From positions 1 through 17,674 of the forward strand of contig JBBRYB010000055.1 of assembly GCA_038238115.1 (NCBI GenBank): a stretch of 17,674 bases of DNA, in the 5' to 3' direction. This stretch comes from JBBRYB01 sp038238115. Lineage in GTDB: Bacteria; Actinomycetota; Actinomycetes; Propionibacteriales; Nocardioidaceae. A program made the translations under genes and the position numbers. The notes below the pieces were generated by a model. It was not told where the DNA came from, made no database searches, and saw nothing but the letters and a program-made list of their open reading frames with translations. Positions 1 to 6,200 of the stretch are shown here, in pieces (within the stretch, counting starts at the first letter, position 1; every line of letters begins with the position of its first letter).

Positions 1-211
1 CCCGGTTCTTCTCGAGCCGTTCTTGCTGGTCCGGGTGGCGGTGGGCGAGGGTGTCGAGGACGTCGTCGTGGTCGTCGTAGGTCTCCAGGCGGATGCGGGG
101 TTCGAGGTCAGCGGCTGCCAGCAGCCGGTACAGCAGGGGCAAGGCCGCTGGTCCGCGAGCCGCGCACTCTGGCCAGTGACCGGGCTTCGGCTTCGCCTGA
201 CCGGCGCGCAC
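1..211 (-). pseudogene. Partial antitoxin-like/XRE-associated C-terminal fragment (runs off left edge)
   Basis: On the minus strand, after a TGA at about 212-214, an open frame runs off the left edge for about 70 codons. Its readable part is LLYRLLAAADLEPRIRLETY followed by DDHDDVLDTLAHRHPDQQERLEKNR. This resembles the region after the helix-turn-helix in small actinobacterial XRE-type antitoxins, where a 'LLxAAGxxxxxxLxxYDDHDxxL' stretch is common; this is recalled family resemblance, not a search. The first ~20 codons after the GTG at 211 are proline- and arginine-rich and do not look like an HTH, so the gene seems to have lost its 5' part, or starts elsewhere by frameshift. It lies just downstream of the tetR gene in the same orientation. 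The call is tentative; an unrelated small hypothetical protein is the alternative. Confidence 0.3.
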
Positions 212-233
212 TCACTGCCAAGCTGAAGCGCCG

Positions 234-905
234 TTAGCGCGGGAGGGTGAGGCCGTCGAGGAGCAGGCCAAGCGCCAAGGTAGCCGCCGCGACGAAGTCG
301 ATGGACAACGCGGCGAACTCGGGTTCACGCAGAACGGTTGTGATCACTGGTGATGGGTTGGCCATCGGCCAGACGCCGGTGGTGACGGCCCAGGTGAGTC
401 CCGCGAATTGAAAGGCTTCGACAGGGCTCAGCTGCGGGACCACTGCGGCGACCAACTCGGCCAACCGAGCCAGGTTGACGTTCGCCGCCGACTTGAACGC
501 CCGAGCCGTCTCGATCGGCACATTGTGCTCGAGCACAGACGGGCAGCTGGCGAGCAGGTCACAGAACCGCGGGTGCTCACTCAACGTCTGAGCGATAGCG
601 GCAGCCACAAGGCGGTTCTGGGCCTGGGGCCGTCGGCGGCCATCCGCGACGGGTAGTGCCCTCTGAAGGTCGGACAGCCAGCTGGCCCAGTCCTCACCCA
701 ACACAGCCAGGAACACCGCCTCGCGAGTCGGGAAGTACCGCACCACGTTGGACTTCGACAAGCCGACGTTGCGGCTCAGTTCACGCAGGCTCACCTCGGC
801 GGTGGGTTGATGATCGAGCATCTCGCGCGCGGCAGCCAAAATCGCGTCTCGCCGCAGTTGCTGTTGCTCGGGCGAGCGTGCTCGCTGGAAGTCAGTTGTG
901 TGCAC
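234..905 (-). CDS. TetR/AcrR family transcriptional regulator
   Basis: A 223-residue protein with the TetR layout. The N-terminal DNA-binding helices are at about residues 17-62, with the HTH at about 38-57 (VSLRELSRNVGLSKSNVVRYF), followed by an all-helical, ligand-binding-type C-terminal domain rich in Ala and Leu. The start is GTG at 905; the sequence upstream has no convincing Shine-Dalgarno, so the mRNA may be leaderless or the start slightly different. It is divergent from the SDR gene at 995, and the ~90-bp gap holds two copies of a 19-bp sequence that are good operator candidates, one only 12 bp from this start. The likely role is repression of itself and the SDR gene, relieved by an unknown small molecule, probably the SDR substrate or product. 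Family assignment is firm; the target is inferred from position. Confidence 0.9.
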   Translation of the reverse strand: MHTTDFQRARSPEQQQLRRDAILAAAREMLDHQPTAEVSLRELSRNVGLSKSNVVRYFPTREAVFLAVLGEDWASWLSDLQRALPVADGRRRPQAQNRLVAAAIAQTLSEHPRFCDLLASCPSVLEHNVPIETARAFKSAANVNLARLAELVAAVVPQLSPVEAFQFAGLTWAVTTGVWPMANPSPVITTVLREPEFAALSIDFVAAATLALGLLLDGLTLPR

Positions 906-916
906 GTCATTGACTT

Positions 917-935
917 TAACGGACCGGTGGACTTT
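917..935. promoter_or_regulatory. Putative TetR operator, copy 1
   Basis: The sequence TAACGGACCGGTGGACTTT recurs at 964-982 with 17 of 19 bases identical. This copy contains the palindrome ACCGGT and lies immediately upstream of the tetR start and near a possible plus-strand -35 (TTGACT at 910-915). Operator function is inferred from its repetition in the divergent TetR/SDR gap. Confidence 0.55.
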
Positions 936-963
936 TGTCTTAATGTCGGCTACGGTAGGTCGC

Positions 964-982
964 TAACAGACCAGTGGACTTT
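964..982. promoter_or_regulatory. Putative TetR operator, copy 2
   Basis: TAACAGACCAGTGGACTTT is a direct repeat of 917-935, offset by 47 bp. It ends just before the Shine-Dalgarno AAGGAG (983-988) of the SDR gene, so a repressor bound here would sit at or downstream of the transcription start. The two differing positions fall inside the ACCGGT palindrome of copy 1, so the sites may differ in affinity. Confidence 0.55.
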
Positions 983-994
983 AAGGAGCTCGAC

Positions 995-1819
995 ATGTCG
1001 GATGCCAAGGTCGCGTTGGTGACGGGCGCGTCGTCCGGAATCGGCGCGGACACCGCTCGCCTGCTGCACGAGCAAGGTTTCACCGTGTACGCGGTGGCAC
1101 GGCGGGTCGAGCCGATGCAACCTCTTGCACAACTTGGTGTGCACGCCTTCGGCATGGACGTCACCGACGAGGCATCAATTACGTCCGGAGTCGCGAAGAT
1201 AATCGCAGAGGCCGGCCGAATCGATGTCCTGGTCAACAACGCCGGCTACGGCTCCTATGGAGCGGTCGAGGACGTGCCGCTGGACGAAGGGCGTCGTCAG
1301 TTCGAGGTCAACTTGTTCGGCCTCGCCCGGCTCATCCAGCTGGTGGTGCCGCACATGCGCACCCGAGGCAGTGGCCGAATCGTCAACGTGTCGTCCATCG
1401 GCGGCAAGATCTACGAACCGCTGGGCGCCTGGTATCACGCGACGAAATTCGCAGTCGAAGGCCTCAGCGACAGCCTGCGCATCGAACTGCACCCATTCGG
1501 TATCGGCGTTGTCCTCATCGAGCCCGGTCCTATCCTGTCCGAATGGAACGCGATCGCTCGCGAGAGCATGGCCAAGAGGTCCGGCGGCGGCGCCTACGCC
1601 GAGCGGGCAGCGTCCATGGCCAAAGTATTCGAGACCGTCGACGCCAAGGGTCGCTCATCCAAGCCGGTCGTCGTTGCCCAGAAGATCGTCAAAGCTGCCA
1701 CCGTCAAGCGTCCTAAAGCCCGCTACCCCGTCGGTCGAAGCGCCGGAACCATCATGCTCGTCCGCAAAATGCTGCCCGACAGGGCCATGGACGCGATCAT
1801 CACCCGAATGTTCCGCTAA
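995..1819 (+). CDS. Short-chain dehydrogenase/reductase (SDR), classical type
   Basis: I place the start at ATG 995, six bases after AAGGAG at 983-988; an in-frame GTG at 974 lies inside the operator-like repeat and is less likely. The 274-residue protein is a classical NAD(P)-dependent SDR: cofactor motif TGASSGIG at residues 10-17, NNAG at 81-84, Asn106, Ser134 in NVSS, and the catalytic YHATK with Tyr147 and Lys151. The C-terminal part (EPGPILSEW and after) is the substrate loop and varies between SDRs, so the substrate cannot be named; alcohol, ketone or steroid-like compounds are all possible. The arginine at 37-38 after the second strand fits an NADPH preference, which is inference. The gene is divergent from tetR and probably controlled by it. 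It is intact and soluble, with no signal peptide. Confidence 0.92.
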   Translation: MSDAKVALVTGASSGIGADTARLLHEQGFTVYAVARRVEPMQPLAQLGVHAFGMDVTDEASITSGVAKIIAEAGRIDVLVNNAGYGSYGAVEDVPLDEGRRQFEVNLFGLARLIQLVVPHMRTRGSGRIVNVSSIGGKIYEPLGAWYHATKFAVEGLSDSLRIELHPFGIGVVLIEPGPILSEWNAIARESMAKRSGGGAYAERAASMAKVFETVDAKGRSSKPVVVAQKIVKAATVKRPKARYPVGRSAGTIMLVRKMLPDRAMDAIITRMFR

Positions 1820-2061
1820 GCCGATTGTCAACCAAAGCGCTCCTCCTCTGGGCGCATCCCCGGTCCGCCCAATGGACCCCACTTCGGCATCACCGGCTAC
1901 AGGCGCCCCAGACCGGGACTGCGACCAGCGAGCAACGCACCCGTTCGGCGCCCGGCTTGCCTCGGGCGACGTCGAGCGACGCGCCCGCGGGTTCCGCCCC
2001 AAGACGGGGAGCCCCGCTCGGCGCCGACGCGGGCACCGCTCCTGTACCTGGAGCGAGTTGG

Positions 2062-2481
2062 TCAGCCGGCGTACTCGACAGCAACGTCAAGGATCCAGGT
2101 GATACCGAACTTGTCGGTGAGCATGCCGTAGAGCGGTGCCCACTGTGACGGACCGATGGGCTGCTTGATGGTGGAGCCTTCGACGAGCTTGTCCCAGTAG
2201 CCCTGGACCTCGGCGGCGTCGGCGCCGCGGACAGAGACGAAGAACGGGTCGTGTCCCTGGTCCCACTCAAGGTGGGGGTAGACGTCGTAGGCCATGATTC
2301 GGAAGCCGTTGCCGGCGGCGACCTGACCCCAGACGACGTGGTCGGCGGTCTCGGCTTCGGTGTTGCCCATGTCGGCGTAACTGACGATGGCCAGTTCGCC
2401 GCCGAAGACGCCCTTGTACAACTCCAGGGCGGCGCGGGCCTGTCCGCGCAGGTTGATGTGTGGGGTCACGGCGATGGTCAT
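2062..2481 (-). CDS. PhnB-like VOC (glyoxalase/bleomycin-resistance fold) protein
   Basis: A 139-residue protein starting at ATG 2481 with Shine-Dalgarno AAGGAG five bases upstream. It begins TIAVTPHINLRGQARAALEL followed by YKGVFGGE, the usual opening of PhnB/'3-demethylubiquinone-9 methyltransferase-like' VOC proteins: 'F' strands, then a helix in which Ala replaces the usual Phe-Tyr. It has the paired beta-alpha-beta-beta-beta modules, and the conserved end (WAPLYGMLTDKFGITWILDV) matches the 'WGxxxGxxxDPFGxxWxi' signature of the family, with Lys-Phe-Gly in place of Pro-Phe-Gly. The biochemical function of most PhnB-like proteins is unknown. The gene is divergent from a WYL regulator, a common actinobacterial pairing, with an operator-like inverted repeat between them. 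A resistance, sequestering or metal-dependent enzyme role is possible but not shown. Confidence 0.88.
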   Translation of the reverse strand: MTIAVTPHINLRGQARAALELYKGVFGGELAIVSYADMGNTEAETADHVVWGQVAAGNGFRIMAYDVYPHLEWDQGHDPFFVSVRGADAAEVQGYWDKLVEGSTIKQPIGPSQWAPLYGMLTDKFGITWILDVAVEYAG

Positions 2482-2547
2482 GTGGGCTCCTTGATGGTTT
2501 CGTCTGGTCCCGTGTTGGACCGGCTACGACAATCATCTAGAGGGAAC

Positions 2548-2564
2548 AGGACAGCATCTGTCCT
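2548..2564. promoter_or_regulatory. Perfect inverted repeat, probable WYL-regulator operator
   Basis: AGGACAG-CAT-CTGTCCT has two perfect 7-base arms around a 3-base spacer. It lies in the 105-bp gap between the divergent VOC and WYL-regulator genes, 23 bp before the regulator's ATG. Its dyad symmetry and position suit a dimeric HTH repressor acting on both genes; the link to the neighbouring regulator is inferred. Confidence 0.65.
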
Positions 2565-2586
2565 CTACTTCGACTAGTTTTCGAGC

Positions 2587-3585
2587 ATGGCCGGAACGTC
2601 TGCACGATTGCTCTCCCTGCTCTCCTTGCTGCAGGCCCGTCGGGACTGGCCGGGGCAACTGCTGGCCGAACGGCTCGCCATCAGTGACCGGACCGTGCGT
2701 CGAGACGTGGACCGGCTCCGCGAGCTGGGCTACCCCATTCACGCCACCAAAGGCCCCGCCGGGGGTTATCGGCTCGAAGCAGGCTCGGACCTGCCGCCGC
2801 TGCTGTTCGACGACGACCAAGCCGTCGCGCTAGCGATTGCACTGCGGATTGCGGCCGCGTCCGGCTCCGGCATCGGTGAGGCCGCAACCCGAGCCCTCGC
2901 CACAGTCCGACAACTGATGCCCAGCCGGCTACGAGCCAGGATCGACACCTTGGAAGTCTCCGCGGTGCGGGGCCCGTCGGGTAGCGCTGCGACAACCGAC
3001 CCGGAAACGTTGGTGGCATTGGCGACCGCCGTGCGGGCCCGGGAGATCGTCCGTTTCGTTTACACTCGCTGGGCGCACGAAGGCACGGCACCTACCGAGC
3101 CCGGTCCTGCGCGCCGGGTCGAGCCGCACCACGTGGTGTCGCGGGCCGGGCGCTGGTACTTGGTTGGTTGGGATGTCGACCGGGGCGACTGGCGGACGTT
3201 CCGTATCGACCGGCTCGCTGTACGCACTCCAAATGGGCCACGTTTCGTGCCTCGCGAGCTCCCGGACGGCGTGGGAGTCGCTGCGTTCATGTCTGCGCGG
3301 TTCAAGGGTTCGGCTGGAGGTGACCAGTGGCCATGTATCGGGAAGGTGGTCCTTGATCTCCCGGCCGGTGAGGTCGCGCCGTACGTCGGCGATGGGCTGC
3401 TCGAACCGGTGGGCGGCGGCCGTTGCAGGTTGGTCATCGGTTCGTGGTCGTGGGCGGCGCTCGTGGCGCAGCTGGGTCGTTTCGACACGGACATGGAGGT
3501 GGTCTCTCCGCCGGAGCTGCGTGCCGAGTTCGCCCGGATCTCGAAGCGGTTCGCCCGGGCCGGCGCCGCGGCCACCGCCCCTTGA
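2587..3585 (+). CDS. WYL-domain transcriptional regulator (YafY/DeoR-like)
   Basis: A 332-residue protein with three parts. An HTH_11-type winged helix lies at about residues 5-60 (QLLAERLAISDRTVRRDVDR, then LRELGYPI and a GGYRL wing), followed by a helical linker and a WYL sensor domain at about 140-225 containing the literal Trp-Tyr-Leu triplet at 190-192 (GRWYLVGWD). The C-terminal WCX-type extension covers about 235-325. Known WYL proteins sense ligands or nucleic acids through this domain; the ligand here is unknown. The ATG at 2587 has only a weak ribosome site. The gene is divergent from the PhnB-like VOC gene and the gap carries a perfect inverted repeat, so it probably regulates itself and that gene. 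Length and domain order are normal for the family. Confidence 0.92.
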   Translation: MAGTSARLLSLLSLLQARRDWPGQLLAERLAISDRTVRRDVDRLRELGYPIHATKGPAGGYRLEAGSDLPPLLFDDDQAVALAIALRIAAASGSGIGEAATRALATVRQLMPSRLRARIDTLEVSAVRGPSGSAATTDPETLVALATAVRAREIVRFVYTRWAHEGTAPTEPGPARRVEPHHVVSRAGRWYLVGWDVDRGDWRTFRIDRLAVRTPNGPRFVPRELPDGVGVAAFMSARFKGSAGGDQWPCIGKVVLDLPAGEVAPYVGDGLLEPVGGGRCRLVIGSWSWAALVAQLGRFDTDMEVVSPPELRAEFARISKRFARAGAAATAP

Positions 3586-3611
3586 CCGACTACAGTTTCA
3601 GGCCCGCAGTC

Positions 3612-3641
3612 TTGTACGAGATATTCGTCTGACTGTACATT
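3612..3641 (+). promoter_or_regulatory. Promoter of the YefM/RelE operon
   Basis: TTGTAC (3612-3617) and TACATT (3636-3641) form a -35/-10 pair with an 18-base spacer. The expected start of transcription is at or next to the ATG at 3648, and there is no Shine-Dalgarno, so the antitoxin mRNA is probably leaderless. TGTAC (3613-3617) and its complement GTACA (3635-3639) make a short dyad over both boxes, a plausible autoregulatory site. Confidence 0.5.
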
Positions 3642-3647
3642 TGGGTT

Positions 3648-3896
3648 ATGGCGACCATGAACATCAGCACGGCAAGAGATCACCTGCCAGAAGCGGTCGA
3701 GACTGCGCGCACCGAAGCGGTGTTCTTGGAGCGGTATGGGCGACCGGCGGGGGTGCTGGTCAGCCCGGCGCGCTACGAGCAGCTCATGGCCGCACTGGAG
3801 GACGCCGAGGATGTCGCTGCCTTCGATGCTGCGATGGCCGAGGAAGGTCCTAACATCCCTTGGGAGCAGGTCAAGTCCGACCTCGGCTGGGTTTGA
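3648..3896 (+). CDS. YefM/Phd-family antitoxin
   Basis: An 82-residue protein with the Phd/YefM fold. The N-terminal dimerisation and DNA-binding half reads MNISTARDHLPEAVETA and then FLERYGRPAGVLVSPARYEQ, the usual 'v.itr.gkp.avlvs..ey..l' pattern. An acidic, helical C-terminal tail (about residues 45-82, ending WEQVKSDLGWV) would wrap and neutralise the toxin. The start is ATG 3648; a second ATG at 3657 is possible. Its stop overlaps the toxin start (3893-3896), giving translational coupling. In this family the antitoxin, and more strongly the complex, represses its own promoter, which fits the dyad at 3613-3639. The pair is a complete type II module. Confidence 0.9.
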   Translation: MATMNISTARDHLPEAVETARTEAVFLERYGRPAGVLVSPARYEQLMAALEDAEDVAAFDAAMAEEGPNIPWEQVKSDLGWV

Positions 3897-4153
3897 GCCA
3901 GTACCGCGTCGCGCTTCGACCAGCCGCGGTCAGAGCACTGCGCAAGCTCGACCCCAAAGTCCGCACCCGCGTTCAAGGCGCGATCGGGTTGCTCGCACAC
4001 GACCCACGTCCCCCCGGCGCCCGGGCACTCCAGGGACGGGACGGCTTGCGCGTACGTGTTGGTGACTACCGCATCATCTACACGATCAACGATCGAGTCC
4101 TCACGGTGGTCGTCATCAGGCTCGGCCATAGGCGCGACGTGTACGAGCGTTGA
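3893..4153 (+). CDS. RelE/ParE-superfamily toxin (RelE-like mRNA interferase)
   Basis: I set the start at TTG 3893, which overlaps the antitoxin stop in TTGA; the frame opens further upstream, but those codons read antitoxin DNA and do not resemble the family. The 86-residue product begins LSQYRVALRPAAVRALRKLD and ends VGDYRIIYTINDRVLTVVVI followed by RLGHRRDVYER, the typical RelE core and C-terminal 'vGdyRviY...v.HRrdvY' motif. The basic residues at the end (Arg, His, Arg, Tyr) correspond to the catalytic surface used by RelE for ribosome-dependent mRNA cleavage. The gene looks intact. Cleavage activity is inferred from the family; a ParE-type gyrase target is less likely given the sequence. 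Confidence 0.88.
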   Translation: MSQYRVALRPAAVRALRKLDPKVRTRVQGAIGLLAHDPRPPGARALQGRDGLRVRVGDYRIIYTINDRVLTVVVIRLGHRRDVYER

Positions 4154-4825
4154 CAGATCGCGACACCCCAACGTCTCCGGACATCCCGGGGTCCCAGCGC
4201 GTCGCGCTTGGTGGCGAATCCGCCGACAGCGGAACGCGAGCTTGCACTCTCCCTAGTGAACTTTGGCGGGCGAGAACATCGCCTTGCTGAGTGTGCATAG
4301 CGGCCGCTGGTGTTTCAGGCCGTGCCCGGTCGCGACAGCCGCTGAGGAGGGTTCATCGCAATAGACACGCAGTATCTCGACGGGCAGACCCACGGGCTCC
4401 ACCGCAGCATCGCGCCCGAGAGGCTCACAAAACCTCGAGGCCAGCGGTTCTTCCTCCGCGAGGTACGCGACGTCCGTGAGTAGATGGTGACCGCAACCGC
4501 GTGGCGGATCTGCTTGTAAGCGACTGTTCAGACCCCCACGGAGTTTCAGACCATCCGAGCGCGCGAGCCAGTCCGATCGTCTCGCCGTTCGACCGAGCTC
4601 AGGCGCCCCACGACTCAAGTGGGGCGGCCGTGTAGTCATTTGGCGGCCCAGTTCACGCCCGAGCCGGACTCTTTGCGTTCCACACGCTGGGCGCCGACGT
4701 GCGCGGCAAGAACCCTACTTCAGGTCCGGCACGGGCCGGATTGTCTCCCAGTGGCCGTTCGGTGTGACCTTCTACTTGACCGCAACGAAGCTGCTTCGCA
4801 GACCGGCCATCAGGTACCACTAGCC
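4154..4825. other. Non-coding or decayed stretch without an intact gene
   Basis: No convincing intact gene lies here. A 128-codon minus-strand frame at 4253-4639 is open but matches no family I know and has no ribosome site. At about 4665-4815 on the plus strand two frames join into a protein-like string: GLFAFHTLGADVRGKN in one frame, then PYFRSGTGRIVSQWPFGV and TFYLTATKLLRRPA in another. This suggests a short frameshifted remnant, possibly the end of a gene lost upstream of the monooxygenase fragment. I cannot name it. Confidence 0.4.
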
Positions 4826-5222
4826 TCACCTTCAACCGCGTCAACGTCGAGCTCGTCGACGTGCGCACCGACCGGTCAAGGCGAGCACCCGCACCGGTCT
4901 GCGGTTGCGGTACCGCCACCTCGACGTCGACGTGATCGTGTTCGCGACCGGCTTCGACGCGATCACCGGGGCACTGACGGCTGTCGACATCCGCGGGGTC
5001 AACGGACAGTGGCTGGCCGACAAGTGGCGGTATGGACCTCAGACCTACCTGGGTCTGCAGGCGCCGGGTCCCCGAACCTCTTCAGGATCAACGGTCCGGG
5101 CAGTTGTTCGGTGCTCCGCAACATCGTGGTCTCTATCGAGCAGCACGTTGACTGGATTGCAGCTTGGCCTGGAGGACCTTCGCGCCGTCGACCAGAACCG
5201 CATCGAGGCCACCGCCGAGATG
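4826..5222 (+). pseudogene. Baeyer-Villiger monooxygenase C-terminal remnant (frameshifted)
   Basis: Joined across three frames this reads as the C-terminal third of a class B flavoprotein monooxygenase (cyclohexanone- or phenylacetone-type). Frame 1 (from 4828) gives TFNRVNVELVDVRTD; frame 3 (4887-5070) gives LDVDVIVFATGFDAITGAL and then NGQWLADKWRYGPQTYLGLQ; frame 2 (from 5072) gives PNLFRINGPGSCSVL and NIVVSIEQHVDWI; the frame then shifts back for EDLRAVDQNRIEATAE. The VFATGFDA segment is the conserved 'ATGxD' FAD/NADP motif near the end of these enzymes. The N-terminal FAD- and NADP-binding domains are missing, so the gene is dead. The frame changes lie near 4875, 5070 and 5160. Homology ends near 5222, where transposase sequence takes over. 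Confidence 0.8.
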
Positions 5223-5237
5223 AGTGTGCTGCATCCC

Positions 5238-5725
5238 GACGCCGAGCTGGCCCGTGAGGCCATCAAGATGGCCTCGCGGCCCCGGGTGGCCGGGACGCGA
5301 TCTGGCGCGAGAACCAGGACGAGCGTGTCATCTTCCACACCGACCGCGGCTCGAACCCTTACGCCTCGGCCCAGATCACCAAGTTCGCCCGTGAGAACGA
5401 CATCACCCGATCGATGGGATTGACCGGGATCTGCTGGGACAACGCGATGGCCGAATCGTTCTTCGCCACCTTGAAGACCGAGTTCTACTACGGCCGCGTC
5501 TGGCCCACCAAGGCCCGGTCCAAGCTTGCGGTCGGGGCATGGATCGAGGACTGCTACAACCGCCGCCGGCGGCACTCCTCGATCGGCCAGATCAGCCCCG
5601 TCGCCTTCGAGATGCAATACCCCAACCAGACCGCGGCAGATCAAGAAGCCGCACAACCTTGTGTCCACCGTCCGGGGTCAGGACCAACTCCACGCTCGGC
5701 GAGCAGCTCCTCGACGTCCCGGTAG
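5238..5725 (+). pseudogene. IS3-family transposase (OrfB) C-terminal fragment
   Basis: The sequence encodes the second half of an IS3-type DDE integrase core. An N-terminal bit, DAELAREAIKMA, is in one frame (5238-5273); after a shift near 5283 the frame runs through RDAIWRENQDERVIFHTDRGS, then SMGLTGICWDNAMAESFFAT and CYNRRRRHSSIGQISPVAFE. The second catalytic Asp (HTDRGS) and the Glu (NAMAESFF) are present. The first Asp, the HTH and the whole OrfA are absent, so it cannot transpose by itself. Just after it, at about 5659-5685, GTGTCCACCGTCCGGGGTCA resembles the right terminal inverted repeat of such elements; no matching left end is visible. It abuts the monooxygenase remnant directly on the left. 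Confidence 0.85.
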
Positions 5726-5837
5726 GACGAGCCGTACGCAGGTACCACCGCACCGCTACCGAGATCACCTGCAGGGGGAATCGGAAACCAGCGAATACGG
5801 AGGTCAACGAGCATGTCATGACATCAGTCTCGTGCCC

Positions 5838-6139
5838 GGCCCGATGGCTGAACGCAACAGTGCCTCTGGGTGTCGAACTCGGCTGCCGCTGCCGGAAGCG
5901 TCCCAGATGGGGGCCGCAGCGCGATTCGACACCATCCTCGTTGCGGATGAGGCGCGCGCGAGCGGCGGCGTCGCCGAGGCCGTGCTGGCCACTCTGCACG
6001 AACAGTCCTGGCGTGGTCGCGCCAGGCGCGTGACCAGCAGCAACAGCTACATCCCCCTCGGACCCGCCGCGGACCATGGCTCCTGAGCGCGCAGCAAATC
6101 GAGGCAGCCGCGCTCTCACTCGCAGGCGGAGGCGCTTGA
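5838..6139 (+). pseudogene. 2-oxoacid dehydrogenase E1 beta subunit, C-terminal remnant
   Basis: The readable core in frame 3 is FDTILVADEARASGGVAEAV, ATLHEQSWRGRARRVTSSNS and YIPLGPAADH (about 5918-6073). It matches the transketolase C-terminal domain of the E1 beta subunit of pyruvate or branched-chain 2-oxoacid dehydrogenases ('vlvvDE.rrsGGvsEav...rvts.dsfiPlG.aa'). A shift near 6075 moves the end to frame 2: LLSAQQIEAAALSLAGGGA with stop TGA at 6137-6139. A short N-terminal echo, RWLN, is in frame 1 at about 5846. The thiamine-diphosphate-binding half is missing, so this is a dead fragment. It lies between the transposase scar and an intact aminotransferase 60 bp downstream, so the break was probably linked to the insertion. 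Confidence 0.75.
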
Positions 6140-6200
6140 AGGCTACCCTCGCCGGTGAGGACGCCCAGACCGAGCGACAGCGCAACCAGATCGAGGACTT

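Noticed and set aside
1820..2061. Possible terminator or small gene after the SDR gene
   Set aside because: Only short GC stems such as CCCC..GGGG around 1999-2016 and no T-run; no protein-like frame with a ribosome site.
1224..2102. 292-codon plus-strand open frame over the SDR gene
   Set aside because: Ser/Arg/Pro-rich translation, a frame-shadow of the clearly classical SDR at 995-1819; no domain and no ribosome site.
4253..4639. 128-codon minus-strand open frame as a real gene
   Set aside because: No recognised motif, no Shine-Dalgarno and set in a decayed region; kept only as an unassigned stretch.
5813..5824. 12-bp palindrome ATGTCATGACAT
   Set aside because: Short, isolated in decayed DNA and not near an intact gene start; likely chance.
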